Assembly: GCF_002013465.1 (NCBI RefSeq)
Contig: NZ_MAFC01000021.1
Location: 151,669-215,668 of the forward strand
From: Mycobacterium sp. D16R12
GTDB taxonomy: Bacteria; Actinomycetota; Actinomycetes; Mycobacteriales; Mycobacteriaceae
Direction of reading: 5' to 3'
Length of the DNA stretch: 64,000 bases
The translations under genes and the position numbers were made by a program. This document shows, piece after piece, positions 9,861 to 19,827 of the stretch (its first letter is position 1; the number at the start of each line of letters is the position of its first letter). The notes below the pieces were generated by a model. The model saw only the letters and a list, made by a program, of their open reading frames with translations, did no database searches and had not been told where the DNA came from.

Positions 9861-10577
9861 GTGATCGCGTACGACGAGGAACTGCGGGCCCGGATTCGCG
9901 AGCACCTGGCGGGCCACGAACGCAGGACCATCGAGGACCCGGAGAAACGCCGCGCTGCGGTGGCCGTGGTGCTGGTCGACTCGGATCTGGGTGAAGACCG
10001 CATCGACCCGGCACCGGTGGACGAGTGGATCGATGACCGGGAGATAGCCGAGCAGGGGCTGGACGGCAGGATGGTCGACGTCTCGGGCGGCGCGGCATTC
10101 CTGCTGTGCCGCAGAACCTCCCGGCTCAACTCCCATGCCGCGCAGTGGGCACTGCCCGGCGGACGATTGGATCCGGGCGAGGATGCGGTGCAAGCGGCGC
10201 TGCGGGAGCTCGACGAGGAACTGGGCGTCGCACTGCCGGAATCGACGGTGCTCGGCCTGCTCGACGACTATCCGACACGTTCGGGATACGTGATCACCCC
10301 GGTGGTGGTGTGGGGTGGCGGACGTCTGGAGATGAGCCCCTCGCCCGACGAAGTGGTGGCCGCCTACCGGGTGGGGTTGCATCAGCTGCAGCGCGAGAAT
10401 TCACCGCGCTACGTCACGATTCCCGAGAGCCCGCGCCCGGTGGTGCAGATCCCGCTGGGCAACGACCTCATCCACGCCCCGACCGGGGCCGTCCTGCTAC
10501 AGGTGAGGTGGCTCTGCCTGGAAGGTCGCGCAGACCGCGTCGATGAGCTGGAGCAGCCGGTCTTCGCCTGGCGATAG
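9861..10577 (+). CDS. Nudix hydrolase, CoA-pyrophosphatase-like
   Basis: A 238-residue Nudix hydrolase with an intact box ([20 protein letters not shown], then ELGV) supplying the metal-binding REXXEE glutamates. The preceding segment with [17 protein letters not shown] resembles the coenzyme-A diphosphatase signature found just before the Nudix box, so CoA or another nucleotide derivative is a plausible substrate. The GTG at 9861 was chosen because a -10 element lies just upstream and the codons before it are not family-like. A long N-terminal acidic/Arg helix precedes the domain. Convergent with the small secreted protein gene 8 bases downstream. Confidence 0.8.
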   Translation: MIAYDEELRARIREHLAGHERRTIEDPEKRRAAVAVVLVDSDLGEDRIDPAPVDEWIDDREIAEQGLDGRMVDVSGGAAFLLCRRTSRLNSHAAQWALPGGRLDPGEDAVQAALRELDEELGVALPESTVLGLLDDYPTRSGYVITPVVVWGGGRLEMSPSPDEVVAAYRVGLHQLQRENSPRYVTIPESPRPVVQIPLGNDLIHAPTGAVLLQVRWLCLEGRADRVDELEQPVFAWR

Positions 10578-10585
10578 ATCCAGTC

Positions 10586-10999
10586 CTAGGACACGCCGGC
10601 GCGCGCCAACAACGTCGGCGTCCCGTAGGGCGCATCCTGCTCCGCCACCCAGCCCGGGTCCAGATACACCGAGTTGGATGCGATCACATTGCCGTCGCGC
10701 AGGATCTCGCCGAGGTAGTTGCCGCCCTGGTCGCTGAATATGCTCACCTGCGCCTCACGAGCCGTCATCGATATGTCATGCGTCCACGGCACGAAGGGGT
10801 CGAGCCACGTGTACTTGACCGCCTTCTCCCCCTTACCCGTGCGGTAGGAGATAACCACTTGGCGATTGCTCCCCGGATCCTGCGCGGTGACGCGGTAAGT
10901 CATTTTCACCGCGGGCTCGGCCTGCGCCACCGTGGCGGCCGGCAATCCCAGCAAGGCACTCGACGCCAGAACCACCAGCAACGCGAGAATTCTTCTCAT
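10586..10999 (-). CDS. Small secreted protein, MmpS-like pattern
   Basis: 137 residues with a clear signal peptide: MRR, a hydrophobic core ALLVVLASSALLGLP, and a probable cleavage site at VAQAEP. The mature part (YRVTAQDP..., VVISYRTG, DPFVPWTHDISMTA, NYLGEILRDGNVIAS) alternates beta strands much like the single-domain ectodomains of MmpS proteins, but lacks the usual cysteine pair. This is a weak pattern match, not a firm family call. Function unknown; predicted periplasmic or secreted. It has its own ATG at 10999 and lies 21 bases after the end of the M28 peptidase gene, so cotranscription with that gene is possible. Confidence 0.65.
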   Translation of the reverse strand: MRRILALLVVLASSALLGLPAATVAQAEPAVKMTYRVTAQDPGSNRQVVISYRTGKGEKAVKYTWLDPFVPWTHDISMTAREAQVSIFSDQGGNYLGEILRDGNVIASNSVYLDPGWVAEQDAPYGTPTLLARAGVS

Positions 11000-11020
11000 G
11001 CGCTGGGATGCTAGCTGGAC

Positions 11021-12520
11021 CTAGCGCTCCTGTGGAGAGTGTCGCCGAACTTTGCGCTCCGGCACCCCATTAGGCCCGGTGGTGGACAGTGCATAAGTAC
11101 CGACCGCAAAGGCGACGGCAGAACCGTTGATTCCCAGCGCCTGCTTACCGACGTTCGCGAGGTTGTCCTTCGCTCCGTGGTAGTTGGGGTCGAAGGGTTG
11201 ACCCGCGCGGCCCTGCCACATCTTGGCTTCCGGGCCGCTCATTCTCTCCAGCGCACCCGAGCTGATGCCGCCGACGGGGATACCCGCGGCCAGGAACGGT
11301 CCGTAATCGGATCTGCCGTTGAACTCCTCGGCCGCAGGTCGCTTGCCTGCCAGGTTGAGGTATCCAGCGAAGGTTCGTTCGATCCCCGCCGATCCCTCGG
11401 GTACGTCCAAGGGCGGCCGATTCGGATCCGGTTTGGTGGCCGATTGGTCACCGTCGAGCACGAAGTAGCCGGCATTGGGGGAACCGAGCATGTCGAAGTT
11501 CAGGTACAGCGCGATGTCGTTGAGTTCTTCGGCGCTGCGGCCCCTGGCGTATTCGATCGACCCGGCCAATCCGTCTTCTTCGGCAGTCCAGAACGCGAAC
11601 CTGACGGCGTTGTTAACCACCGGCCTGGGCCCCAGCTGCAGTGCGGTCTCCAAGACCGCGGCCACGCCGGTTCCGTTGTCGTTGATCCCCGGGCCCTTGG
11701 CCACACTGTCCAGGTGCGCTCCGGCCACCACCACATTTGCCGGATCACCTGTTGCGGTCTGGGCAATAATGTTGCGCGAGCGCACCTTCGCGATGTTCAT
11801 ATCCAGCACCAGGGTTACCGGCGAGGAATTGCGGCGCAGCAGAGTGTCGACTCCCGAGTCGATGATTCCGACCGGAATAGACAGCTGCTCATAGTAATTC
11901 GGGGTGAACAGACCCTCGCCGGCGCCCGCCTGCATCGTCACCAGCACCGCCGCCGCGCCCTTCTCCTTGGCGACATTGTGCTTCTCGACGACCGAACACC
12001 CGGCACCGTCGACCACTGCGATCTGACCGTCCAGCTTGAGGGTGCCGTAATCCGCCGTGGCACAACCACTGGCCTTGCCCGAGGGACGGATGATGTTGGC
12101 CTTGAGCCCATCCTTGGGAGTCTGGGCGAAGTAGGAGGCCTGATCTACCGCATAGGGCCGACCGCCGATGTCTACGAGCGGTTTGCCCTCGGTGAGCACC
12201 TTGAGCCTGGACAGCTCCGGCGTCTGAACCTCGAATCCGCGATCTTTCAATGCCTTTGCTACATAGTCGGCACTGGCGTCATAGCCCGGCGTGCCCTCGG
12301 CACGGTTCCCGCCGTGGGCGTCGGCGGCCTGCTGCAGCTGTTGCAGGTGCGCCACCATGGCGTCCACGGTGACTGTGCGTGCCAGATCGGCAGCCAGGTT
12401 GGGATTGGGTGGCGCGGCGGTGGCACCCGGAGAGCTCGGGTGCGCGCAGCAGCTCGCCACCGCCGCAATCGCGAGCAGAGCGCAACCGCGCGCTAGCCCC
12501 CGGGCGCGAAATAACGCCAT
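11021..12520 (-). CDS. lpqL: Secreted M28-family aminopeptidase lipoprotein (LpqL-like)
   Basis: A 499-residue exported zinc aminopeptidase. After a hydrophobic signal segment the lipobox VASC places the lipidated Cys near residue 25 from the ATG at 12520. A protease-associated (PA) domain follows (about residues 140-240), then the M28 domain. Zinc and catalytic residues are in AGAHLDSVAKGPGINDNGTG (His, Asp), AEEDGLAGS (Glu-Glu), FDMLGSPN (Asp) and NYHGAKDNLANV (His). It matches M. tuberculosis LpqL in length and position beside the thi genes. It is a tandem paralogue of the next upstream gene, with the motifs shared almost word for word. Confidence 0.88.
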   Translation of the reverse strand: MALFRARGLARGCALLAIAAVASCCAHPSSPGATAAPPNPNLAADLARTVTVDAMVAHLQQLQQAADAHGGNRAEGTPGYDASADYVAKALKDRGFEVQTPELSRLKVLTEGKPLVDIGGRPYAVDQASYFAQTPKDGLKANIIRPSGKASGCATADYGTLKLDGQIAVVDGAGCSVVEKHNVAKEKGAAAVLVTMQAGAGEGLFTPNYYEQLSIPVGIIDSGVDTLLRRNSSPVTLVLDMNIAKVRSRNIIAQTATGDPANVVVAGAHLDSVAKGPGINDNGTGVAAVLETALQLGPRPVVNNAVRFAFWTAEEDGLAGSIEYARGRSAEELNDIALYLNFDMLGSPNAGYFVLDGDQSATKPDPNRPPLDVPEGSAGIERTFAGYLNLAGKRPAAEEFNGRSDYGPFLAAGIPVGGISSGALERMSGPEAKMWQGRAGQPFDPNYHGAKDNLANVGKQALGINGSAVAFAVGTYALSTTGPNGVPERKVRRHSPQER

Positions 12521-12562
12521 CAAATAAACCTCAATGGAACCTCTTTGGAACCCCAGTGGACT

Positions 12563-12585
12563 TGTGCGAATCGAGCAATCGCACA
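12563..12585. repeat. Inverted repeat upstream of lpqL
   Basis: Arms TGTGCGA and TCGCACA, 7 bp and perfect, are separated by 9 bases and lie 43 bases upstream of the lpqL ATG. Next to it toward the gene are two copies of TGGAACC spaced by four bases. The position suits an operator or upstream promoter element, but no regulator can be named. A CCCGC-GT-GCGGG hairpin at 12650-12661 could terminate the upstream paralogue. Confidence 0.4.
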
Positions 12586-12681
12586 CGCTACCGCACCAAC
12601 GTTGATTCCCAAGGCCTTTCGGGGCGTTGCAACGAAGCTGTTACCACCTCCCGCGTGCGGGGGAAGCGACTCGGGGACCTA

Positions 12682-14184
12682 TTAGTCCTTCAGCTTGTGG
12701 CGAGTGCGATCCGCGTGGATCGGCACCCCGTTGCGTCCGTCGATGCTCTGCGCGTACAGGCCGATGGTGTACGCGACTCCGCCCGCGTTGATCGCGAGCG
12801 CGTCCTTGTTCACGTTGGCCAAGGTGTCGCCCGCCTGGTGGTAGTTCGGATCGAAGGGCTGATTCGCCTTGCCGCCCCAGTCCCGCGCCTCCTCGGACGA
12901 CATCTTGTCCTCGGCGCCGGAGAAGATGCCGCCCGTGGGAATGCCGGCCCGGCTGAACCCGTCGTAGTCCGAACGGCCGTCGTACTCGGTGTCATGGGCC
13001 TTCTTGCCCTGCTCGGCGAGGTACGCGATCTCTGTCCGCTCGATACCGGCCGACCCCTCGGGGATCCGCACCGGAACCTCGTTCGCGTCGGGTTCTTCGG
13101 ACTGGTCGCCGTCATAGGTGAGGTATGCGGCGTTCGGAGACCCGAGCATGTCGTAATTCAGGTACAGGGCAATGTCTTTCAGCGCGTCCACGTCAAGGGA
13201 CTTGACGTAATCAGTGGAACCGATCAGTCCTTCCTCTTCGGCACCCCAGAACGCGAAGCGCACCGCGTTCTTGACGTCCGGGCTCGGCCCCAGCTGCAGC
13301 GCGGTCTCCAGGACTGCCGCGGTACCGGTGCCGTTGTCATTGATACCCGGCCCCTCGGGAACGCTGTCGAGGTGAGCACCGGCCATCACGACATCGGTCT
13401 TGGCACCCGTCTTGGTCTGCGCGATCACATTGCGCGCCTTGACGTCCTTGGTCTCCGCATCGACCTTGAGAACGACCTGATCGGGATGCGCCCGTAGCTC
13501 GGCTCCGGTCGACTTCGTGACACCCACCACGGGGATCTTCGGGGCGGCGTCCTCACCGAGGGTGCCACCCGACTGGCTCTCGTCGACGTTGTCCGCGACG
13601 ATCAGGCCCACCGCGCCGCGCTCGGCGGCAGCCTTCTCCTTCTCGGAGAATGGGCACGATCCGCGGTCAACCAGGACCACAGCACCCTTGATGTCCAGTC
13701 CGTTGTAATCCTCGGCGGTGCAGCCCGGCGATTCTTCCGCCCGGGCCGCGACGAATCGTCCCTGTACCTGACCACCCGGCGAGTACGACAGCACCGCGGC
13801 GTCGACCTTCTTGGGGCCGACCGTCAGCTCAAGGGACTTGGCCTGAAAGTATTTGAAGCTGAACTCGGGTGTCTGTACGTCGAAACCCTTGTCCTTAAGC
13901 GCTTTAACCACATAATCGACACTTTGGTCGAAGCCGGGAGTGCCCGCCGCCCGGGTGTTCTTGTTCTTGTCGGCAATTTCCTGGAGCGCCGAGAGATGCT
14001 TCACGACATTGTCGATGGTCACCTTCTCGTGCAGGGAGTGTGCGAAGCTGACCGCCTCCTGGGATCCCGCCTGCGGTCCCGAGCGGGGCGCGTCAGCACC
14101 ATTGCCCTTATCGCATGCCGTCACGGTCGCCAGTACGCATGTCGCAGACACTGCGACCGCATACAGAACCCGCTTGTTCCCCAT
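12682..14184 (-). CDS. Second secreted M28-family aminopeptidase lipoprotein
   Basis: 500 residues from the ATG at 14184; the open frame to 14313 is unrelated coding noise. The signal peptide ends in the lipobox-like VTAC (MGNKRVLYAVAVSATCVLATVTAC). A PA domain is followed by M28 with metal ligands in AGAHLDSVPEGPGINDNGTG, AEEEGLIGS, YDMLGSPN and NYHQAGDTLANV, all intact. It is clearly paralogous to the neighbouring lpqL-like gene and in the same order and orientation, so this is a tandem duplication with divergence. Expected outside the membrane, trimming peptides for uptake. Which of the two is the true LpqL orthologue cannot be settled here. The 161 bases between the two genes contain an inverted repeat and a hairpin. 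Confidence 0.88.
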   Translation of the reverse strand: MGNKRVLYAVAVSATCVLATVTACDKGNGADAPRSGPQAGSQEAVSFAHSLHEKVTIDNVVKHLSALQEIADKNKNTRAAGTPGFDQSVDYVVKALKDKGFDVQTPEFSFKYFQAKSLELTVGPKKVDAAVLSYSPGGQVQGRFVAARAEESPGCTAEDYNGLDIKGAVVLVDRGSCPFSEKEKAAAERGAVGLIVADNVDESQSGGTLGEDAAPKIPVVGVTKSTGAELRAHPDQVVLKVDAETKDVKARNVIAQTKTGAKTDVVMAGAHLDSVPEGPGINDNGTGTAAVLETALQLGPSPDVKNAVRFAFWGAEEEGLIGSTDYVKSLDVDALKDIALYLNYDMLGSPNAAYLTYDGDQSEEPDANEVPVRIPEGSAGIERTEIAYLAEQGKKAHDTEYDGRSDYDGFSRAGIPTGGIFSGAEDKMSSEEARDWGGKANQPFDPNYHQAGDTLANVNKDALAINAGGVAYTIGLYAQSIDGRNGVPIHADRTRHKLKD

Positions 14185-14203
14185 TGTTCTCCCTTGTCCC
14201 GAC

Positions 14204-14959
14204 CTAGACGTCGCGCCGCTGCACCACGAACAGCGCCGCAGCGAGCGTGATGACAACCACGGTAGCAAAGTAGATAAGGGATCCCGCGACGTTCCAGACA
14301 AACGTGACCCCATCTACGGTGTACCAGGTCACCCCGGTGAACCGGAGTCCGTTGGCGAAAGGAAGAAAGGGCTGCAACGTTTTTCCTGCACTAGTGAGCC
14401 AGCCCAGCATCAACTCAAGCACCGTAGGCCACAGCAGCAGCACCGCCACTGCGCCCGCGGTGTGTTTCAGCAACACACCGACCGCCACCGCAAGAACTGC
14501 GCACAAGAACGCGTACACGGTTACCGCACCGACGGTGCGCCATACGCCCTCGCTGTCCAACGCCAGATTCGCGCCCGATTCGGGACCAGCCATGGCACGT
14601 ACCAACATGATCGAGGTCAGCGCGGTGATCGCGGTGACCACCGCCGCCCAGACCCCCGCGACCAGCGCCTTGGCGCCGATGACCGCCAGCCTGTTAGGTG
14701 AAGCCTGAAAGGTGGTTCGCACCATCGAGGTTCGATTCTCGTTGGTCACCGTCATGGCGGCCAGCACCATGAGGAGCGGCACCCCGACGACGGTCGCCCC
14801 GCCCGCGGCATCACCGGGAGAGATCGGCATGTAGACAGAGGCCGCAGATCCGCCCTGCAGGCCTGCCAATGCCAGTCCCAACGCCAACGCCAGCAGGCTG
14901 CACCACACTGCAGAGCGCGATGTGGATACCTTGATCCGTTCGGCCGCGATAACGCCCAT
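14204..14959 (-). CDS. ABC-2 type transporter permease
   Basis: A 251-residue protein with six hydrophobic segments, the layout of ABC-2 exporter permeases. It begins with an amphipathic ERIKVSTSRSAVWCS segment typical of the family, and the middle holds NRTSMVRTTFQASPNR, the conserved cytosolic coupling region. Its ATG overlaps the ATPase gene's stop by one base, so the pair forms one exporter. Substrate unknown; related systems export antibiotics, lipids or peptides. Confidence 0.82.
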   Translation of the reverse strand: MGVIAAERIKVSTSRSAVWCSLLALALGLALAGLQGGSAASVYMPISPGDAAGGATVVGVPLLMVLAAMTVTNENRTSMVRTTFQASPNRLAVIGAKALVAGVWAAVVTAITALTSIMLVRAMAGPESGANLALDSEGVWRTVGAVTVYAFLCAVLAVAVGVLLKHTAGAVAVLLLWPTVLELMLGWLTSAGKTLQPFLPFANGLRFTGVTWYTVDGVTFVWNVAGSLIYFATVVVITLAAALFVVQRRDV

Positions 14960-15942
14960 CAGCGAGCACCCTCCGCGTCGGCGGGCACCTCGGCAGAGGT
15001 TTCCGCAACCTGGTCATCGACCCGGCTGCGGTACTGCACGGCATCGTCGGTCAACGACAGATACGCGTCCTCCAACGAAACCCGTTGTGGGGAAAGTTCG
15101 TATAACGTCACACCGCGACGTGCGGCAAGCTCGCCGACCTGCTCGATGAGAGCCCCGCTGACTTCCAACACACCCTCTTCTCCACCTTCTCCACTGCGTT
15201 CCGAGACTTTCACCGAGAAGCCGCTTTCCTCCGCCGCCGAGCGCAGGCTATCGATCTGCGGGCTGCGCACCCGCACCACGTCGGCGCCGGCCCTGCTCAC
15301 AAACTCATGCATGGATGTCGCCGCGATCAGCCGACCACGGCCGATTACCACCAATTGGTCTGCCGTATTGGCCATTTCGGAGAGCAGATGACTTGAGACC
15401 AGCACCGTGCGTCCCTGCGCCGCCAGGCTTTGCATGAGCGTGCGGATCCAGTGGATGCCCTCGGGGTCCAGACCGTTGACAGGCTCGTCGAACAACAGCA
15501 CCTGGGGATCACCGAGCAGCGCCACGGCAATGCCCAACCGCTGGGACATGCCCAACGAGAAGGTACCGGCGTGCCGGTTTGCCACCTCGGTGAGGCCGAC
15601 CATCTCCAGCACTTCATCCACCCGTTGGGCGGCAATGTCATTGGCGGCGGCAATCCACCGCAAGTGGTTGCGCGCCGACCGGTTGGGGTGAAACTGCTTG
15701 GGATCCAACAGTGCACCGACCTCGCGAAGCGGATGGTCGATCTCGTGGTACTGCTTGCCACCGATCGTCGCCGTCCCAGAGGTCGGGCGCGCGAGCCCCA
15801 CGATCATGCGCAGCGTGGTCGACTTACCTGCCCCATTGGGGCCCAGAAACCCGGTCACGACGCCCGGCTCGACAGTGACGGAAAGGTCGTCGACCGCCGG
15901 GGTCTGCCCATATACCTTGGTCAGCGACCGCAGTTCGATCAT
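14959..15942 (-). CDS. ABC-2 exporter ATP-binding protein
   Basis: A 327-residue ATPase of the DrrA/CcmA class. Walker A GPNGAGKST, signature FSLGMSQRL, Walker B VLLFDEPVNGLDPEG and the switch His in VLVSSHLL are visible. After about residue 220 comes the C-terminal extension common in drug-resistance exporters. The ATG at 15942 was chosen because MIELRSLTKVYG is the family's first strand; upstream codons overlap thiG. It partners the adjacent permease. No regulator or self-resistance gene lies beside it. Confidence 0.86.
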   Translation of the reverse strand: MIELRSLTKVYGQTPAVDDLSVTVEPGVVTGFLGPNGAGKSTTLRMIVGLARPTSGTATIGGKQYHEIDHPLREVGALLDPKQFHPNRSARNHLRWIAAANDIAAQRVDEVLEMVGLTEVANRHAGTFSLGMSQRLGIAVALLGDPQVLLFDEPVNGLDPEGIHWIRTLMQSLAAQGRTVLVSSHLLSEMANTADQLVVIGRGRLIAATSMHEFVSRAGADVVRVRSPQIDSLRSAAEESGFSVKVSERSGEGGEEGVLEVSGALIEQVGELAARRGVTLYELSPQRVSLEDAYLSLTDDAVQYRSRVDDQVAETSAEVPADAEGAR

Positions 15943-15959
15943 GCGGCCCACTATGCCAG

Positions 15960-16941
<982 letters not shown>

Positions 16942-16945
<4 letters not shown>

Positions 16946-18015
16946 CGGGCCTCCTGACTGGGTCTGCTCACACTGGGTGCCTTCTCGAACCGGCGGGGAT
17001 CGACGGCGACCGGCGACTCGCCACCGTCGAGCAGCGCCCCTATCGTCTTCGCCGTCCACGGCGCGAGCAGAAAACCGGACCGGCCATGCCCGGCGGCCAC
17101 CAGCGTGCGGTCGTCAATCCTGCCCACCAAGGGCAGATTGTCTTCGGTCATCGGGCGCAGGCCCGCCGCGCATTCGGCGAATTCGTATTCGCCCAGACAG
17201 GGCAGTACCGCGCACGCGTCGTCGAGCAGGTCCCGCACTCCCGCAACGGCAGGCGCGGTGTCGTGGCCGTGCTCGTACTGCGTGGCGCCGACGACGACGC
17301 CGTCCTCCCGGGGCACCAGGTAGACGTGTCGTCCATGGATCCGCGCCCGGATGACGTGCGTGGGGGGCGGCATCGCACCGGGACGTCGTCGCAGCCGCAG
17401 CACCTCGCCCTTCACCGGGCGAACCGGCAGATTCGCGAGTGTCGCCGCCTCCACCCCGTTGGCGACCACGATCTGGTCGCCCGACGCCTCCTCGAGGTTG
17501 GCAACCGCAGGACCCCTGCGCACGCCGAGCGCCGCGCAGTCGGCGGTCAGGGCCCGCAGCACCTTGCGATTGTCGACGGCGAGTTCTTCTGGCGCCGTGA
17601 ATCCGCGGCGGATGTTCTGCGCCAGCAGCGGCTCGACATCCCGGGCGTCGGTGGTCTCTGCGACGGTATGGCCGTGCCCGGCCAGCCAGTCGATCATCGT
17701 GCGCAGCTCGCCGACATCGGCGGTGTCGACGGCCACGGTGAGTGACCCTCGCGCGGTGATCACGGTGTTGTCCGCGTCGTCGATGAAGTCGTCGTGCCAG
17801 ATCCGGAGGGATTCGATACCCAGATCCAGCAGGTCATCCTCGCCGGGCCAGGCCTCGCTGTAGGGCGCGAGCATCCCGCCCGCCACCCATGACGGGCCCT
17901 TTCGGCCGTCATCGTGAACGGTGACCCGCCAACCGCGGCGGGCGACTTCACGTGCCACGGATAGCCCGATGACTCCACCGCCGATCACGGCGACGGAGTC
18001 TGGTTGAGAAGACAT
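16942..18015 (-). CDS. thiO: Glycine oxidase ThiO
   Basis: FAD-dependent oxidase making dehydroglycine for thiazole synthesis. 357 residues from the ATG at 18015; the N-terminal Rossmann motif is [20 protein letters not shown] and the C-terminal FAD segment is [16 protein letters not shown]. First gene of thiOSG, directly behind a TPP riboswitch whose 3' end is about 12 bases away, so its ribosome-binding region falls under the switch. An in-frame GTG at 18018 is an equally possible start. Confidence 0.92.
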
Positions 18016-18027
18016 CACAATCGGAGT

Positions 18028-18122
18028 CACTCCCTTCGCCGGCATGACCCGGATCAGGTCGGACGGTCAGGGCTGGATTCGTTGGCCCACTCTCAGCCCG
18101 CTCATCCCGGGGCTCCCGCGTT
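18028..18122 (-). ncRNA. TPP riboswitch (THI element)
   Basis: Read on the minus strand, this leader contains the conserved blocks of a thiamine pyrophosphate riboswitch in order: GGGAGCCCCGGG, then GCGGGCTGAGAGTGGG with the invariant CTGAGA, then CCGACCTGATCCGGGTCATG, and finally GCCGGCGAAGGGAG. TPP binding should lower expression of thiOSG. GAAGGGAG, in the 3' strand of the closing stem, is the only purine-rich ribosome-binding candidate before the thiO start, suggesting translational control. Boundaries are approximate to about 10 bases. Confidence 0.93.
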
Positions 18123-18139
18123 ACTTACACCTACAACGC

Positions 18140-18145
18140 TAGCGT
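18140..18145 (+). promoter_or_regulatory. Predicted -10 element of leaderless thiE mRNA
   Basis: TAGCGT fits TAnnnT and ends eight bases before the thiE ATG, with no Shine-Dalgarno sequence between. TACAAC at 18132-18137 is an alternative that would give a leader of about 10 bases. Either places the thiE promoter over the upstream side of the thiO riboswitch transcript. Confidence 0.35.
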
Positions 18146-18153
18146 CTTCGACT

Positions 18154-18828
18154 ATGCACCCGCGTTCGACCCGGCTTGAGTCCGCTCACCTCTATCTCTG
18201 CACCGATGCCCGTCGGGAGCGCGGCGATCTCGCCGAGTTCGTCGACGCCGCCCTGGACGGCGGGGTCGACATCGTGCAGCTGCGCGACAAGGGGTCGGTG
18301 GGTGAGCAACAGTTTGGCCGGCTCGAGCCCAGCGAGGAGCTCGATTCTCTGGCGATTCTCGGGGCGGCCGCCGCCCGTCACGGTGCGCTGTTCGCGGTCA
18401 ACGACCGTGCCGATATCGCCCGTGCGGCGGGGGCCGACATCCTGCACCTGGGCCAGGACGATCTACCTCTTTCTGTCGCCCGGGAGATCGTCGGACCGGA
18501 TGTGCTTATCGGCCGGTCGACCCATGATGGCGAGCAGGCCGCGGCCGCCGCCGATGATGCCGAGGTCGACTACTTCTGTTGCGGACCATGCTGGCCGACG
18601 CCCACGAAACCGGGTCGCTCCGCGCCCGGCCTGGGTCTGGTGAGAACAGCCTCTGAGCTAGGGACTTCTCAACCCTGGTTCGCGATCGGCGGCATCGACG
18701 AGGCACGGGTGCCCGAGGTGGTCGCCGCCGGAGCGTCGCGAATCGTCGTGGTGCGCGCGATCACCGCGGCTGCCGATCCCCGCGCTGCGGCGGCGGCGCT
18801 TCGCGGGCTGGTCCTTCACCGGGCGTAG
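18154..18828 (+). CDS. thiE: Thiamine-phosphate synthase ThiE
   Basis: Joins the pyrimidine diphosphate and thiazole phosphate to give thiamine phosphate. 224 residues, a TIM barrel. Visible motifs: [30 protein letters not shown] (substrate and Mg sites), [12 protein letters not shown] phosphate loop and FAIGGID. The ATG at 18154 was chosen because the upstream in-frame codons lie in the riboswitch region. Divergent from thiOSG, as in M. tuberculosis (Rv0414c-Rv0417). No TPP element precedes it on its own strand. Confidence 0.94.
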   Translation: MHPRSTRLESAHLYLCTDARRERGDLAEFVDAALDGGVDIVQLRDKGSVGEQQFGRLEPSEELDSLAILGAAAARHGALFAVNDRADIARAAGADILHLGQDDLPLSVAREIVGPDVLIGRSTHDGEQAAAAADDAEVDYFCCGPCWPTPTKPGRSAPGLGLVRTASELGTSQPWFAIGGIDEARVPEVVAAGASRIVVVRAITAAADPRAAAAALRGLVLHRA

Positions 18829-18829
18829 G

Positions 18830-19201
18830 TCAGGGCCAGATCTGCGCGGGGGCGTCCGGATACTTCGCCTTCCAGCCCACCCACGGCACGTCGGTGGGCC
18901 CGATCGCGCTCTCGAGAATGTTCCACTTGGGGCCGGTCTTCCGCAGTAGGCCCTCATACCGCGACGGGTTGGCGCCATCGGCGTCCTGCAGCTGACCGTC
19001 GATGAGCGCCCAGTCGTTGGCACTCTTGAACGTCTTCACGTCGAGTTTGACGGGTTTACCCAGGTCAGCCTCGACACGGGCGAGCGCGGTCGCCACCACC
19101 TCGTTGCGGTCGCCCGGCCCACTCTCGGCTTTCTCTGAGCTGCACGCGCCCATCAGCAGGCTCGTGATCATCGCCAACGTCAGAACAAATCCGATGCGCA
19201 T
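18830..19201 (-). CDS. Small lipoprotein of unknown function
   Basis: A 123-residue protein with a lipoprotein signal peptide: hydrophobic MRIGFVLTLAMITSLL then lipobox MGAC. The mature part is hydrophilic, with VEADLGKPVKLDVKTFKSA and a Trp-rich end (VPWVGWKAKYPDAPAQIWP) that looks like a small alpha/beta domain. No family recognised. It starts 9 bases after the mutT3 stop on the same strand and is probably cotranscribed with it. A GTG one codon upstream is an alternative start. It has no counterpart I know of at this place in the M. tuberculosis cluster. Convergent with thiE, 1 base apart. Confidence 0.72.
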   Translation of the reverse strand: MRIGFVLTLAMITSLLMGACSSEKAESGPGDRNEVVATALARVEADLGKPVKLDVKTFKSANDWALIDGQLQDADGANPSRYEGLLRKTGPKWNILESAIGPTDVPWVGWKAKYPDAPAQIWP

Positions 19202-19210
19202 CACCGAACG

Positions 19211-19801
19211 CTACGGCAGTTGCCAGGCGAAACGCCCGGGCTCAAGCTCGACAGTGCCGAGCCCATCCACGCCACTTGGCAACATTTCGACAACCCGCAG
19301 CAGTGGCCAGGCGGACTTGAACCCGGGATGCAACCGCATCCCCTCGATTTTTTCCTCGGGCACCCACCGCAGCTCGGTGCTCTCGTGATTGGCCTCCGTC
19401 GGCAACAACTCGGCGGCATCGGCAACGACCGTGGTGTATGTCCAGTGCGCCTGACCATCAATGCGTTTCGTCACCACCGAAGAACGGATGGTCATCGCGC
19501 CCGGCGCGATGCCCGCCTCTTCGGCCGCCTCCCGAAGCGCGGCCTGCTCGGCGGACTCATGGCTGTCCCGCGCACCCCCGGGCAATGCCCAGGTACCGCC
19601 CTGATGGCTCCACCAGGCCCGATGCTGCAGCAGGACAGCGGGCTGGCCGCTCGCCAGTGGTGCGCGCAACAGCAAACCTGCCGCACCGAACCGTCCCCAG
19701 AATCGTGCACCCGTGTCGGCGACAACCCATCCGTCACCGTCGCCACGCACAGAGTCCACAGTAGAGCCACCAAAGGCTAAATATGCTCTTAGACTTTCCA
19801 T
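19211..19801 (-). CDS. mutT3: Nudix hydrolase MutT3
   Basis: Nudix hydrolase, 196 residues as drawn, with box GGARDSHESAEQAALREAAE-EAGI and flanking segments VRGDGDGWVVADTGARFWGRFGAAGLLL and LLQHRAWWSHQGGTWALPGG. These closely follow M. tuberculosis MutT3 (Rv0413), which has the same neighbours and is linked to oxidised guanine nucleotides or related substrates. Start uncertain: the ATG at 19801 lies 26 bases from the divergent glnX start, and a GTG at 19759 would give a length more like the family and leave room for promoters. Confidence 0.85.
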   Translation of the reverse strand: MESLRAYLAFGGSTVDSVRGDGDGWVVADTGARFWGRFGAAGLLLRAPLASGQPAVLLQHRAWWSHQGGTWALPGGARDSHESAEQAALREAAEEAGIAPGAMTIRSSVVTKRIDGQAHWTYTTVVADAAELLPTEANHESTELRWVPEEKIEGMRLHPGFKSAWPLLRVVEMLPSGVDGLGTVELEPGRFAWQLP

Positions 19802-19827
19802 TAAGGCCGGGGAGAGGAAGGTAAGAG

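Noticed and set aside
11039..12496. 485-codon plus-strand frame opposite lpqL
   Set aside because: Mirrors the M28 gene; low-complexity composition and no start signal.
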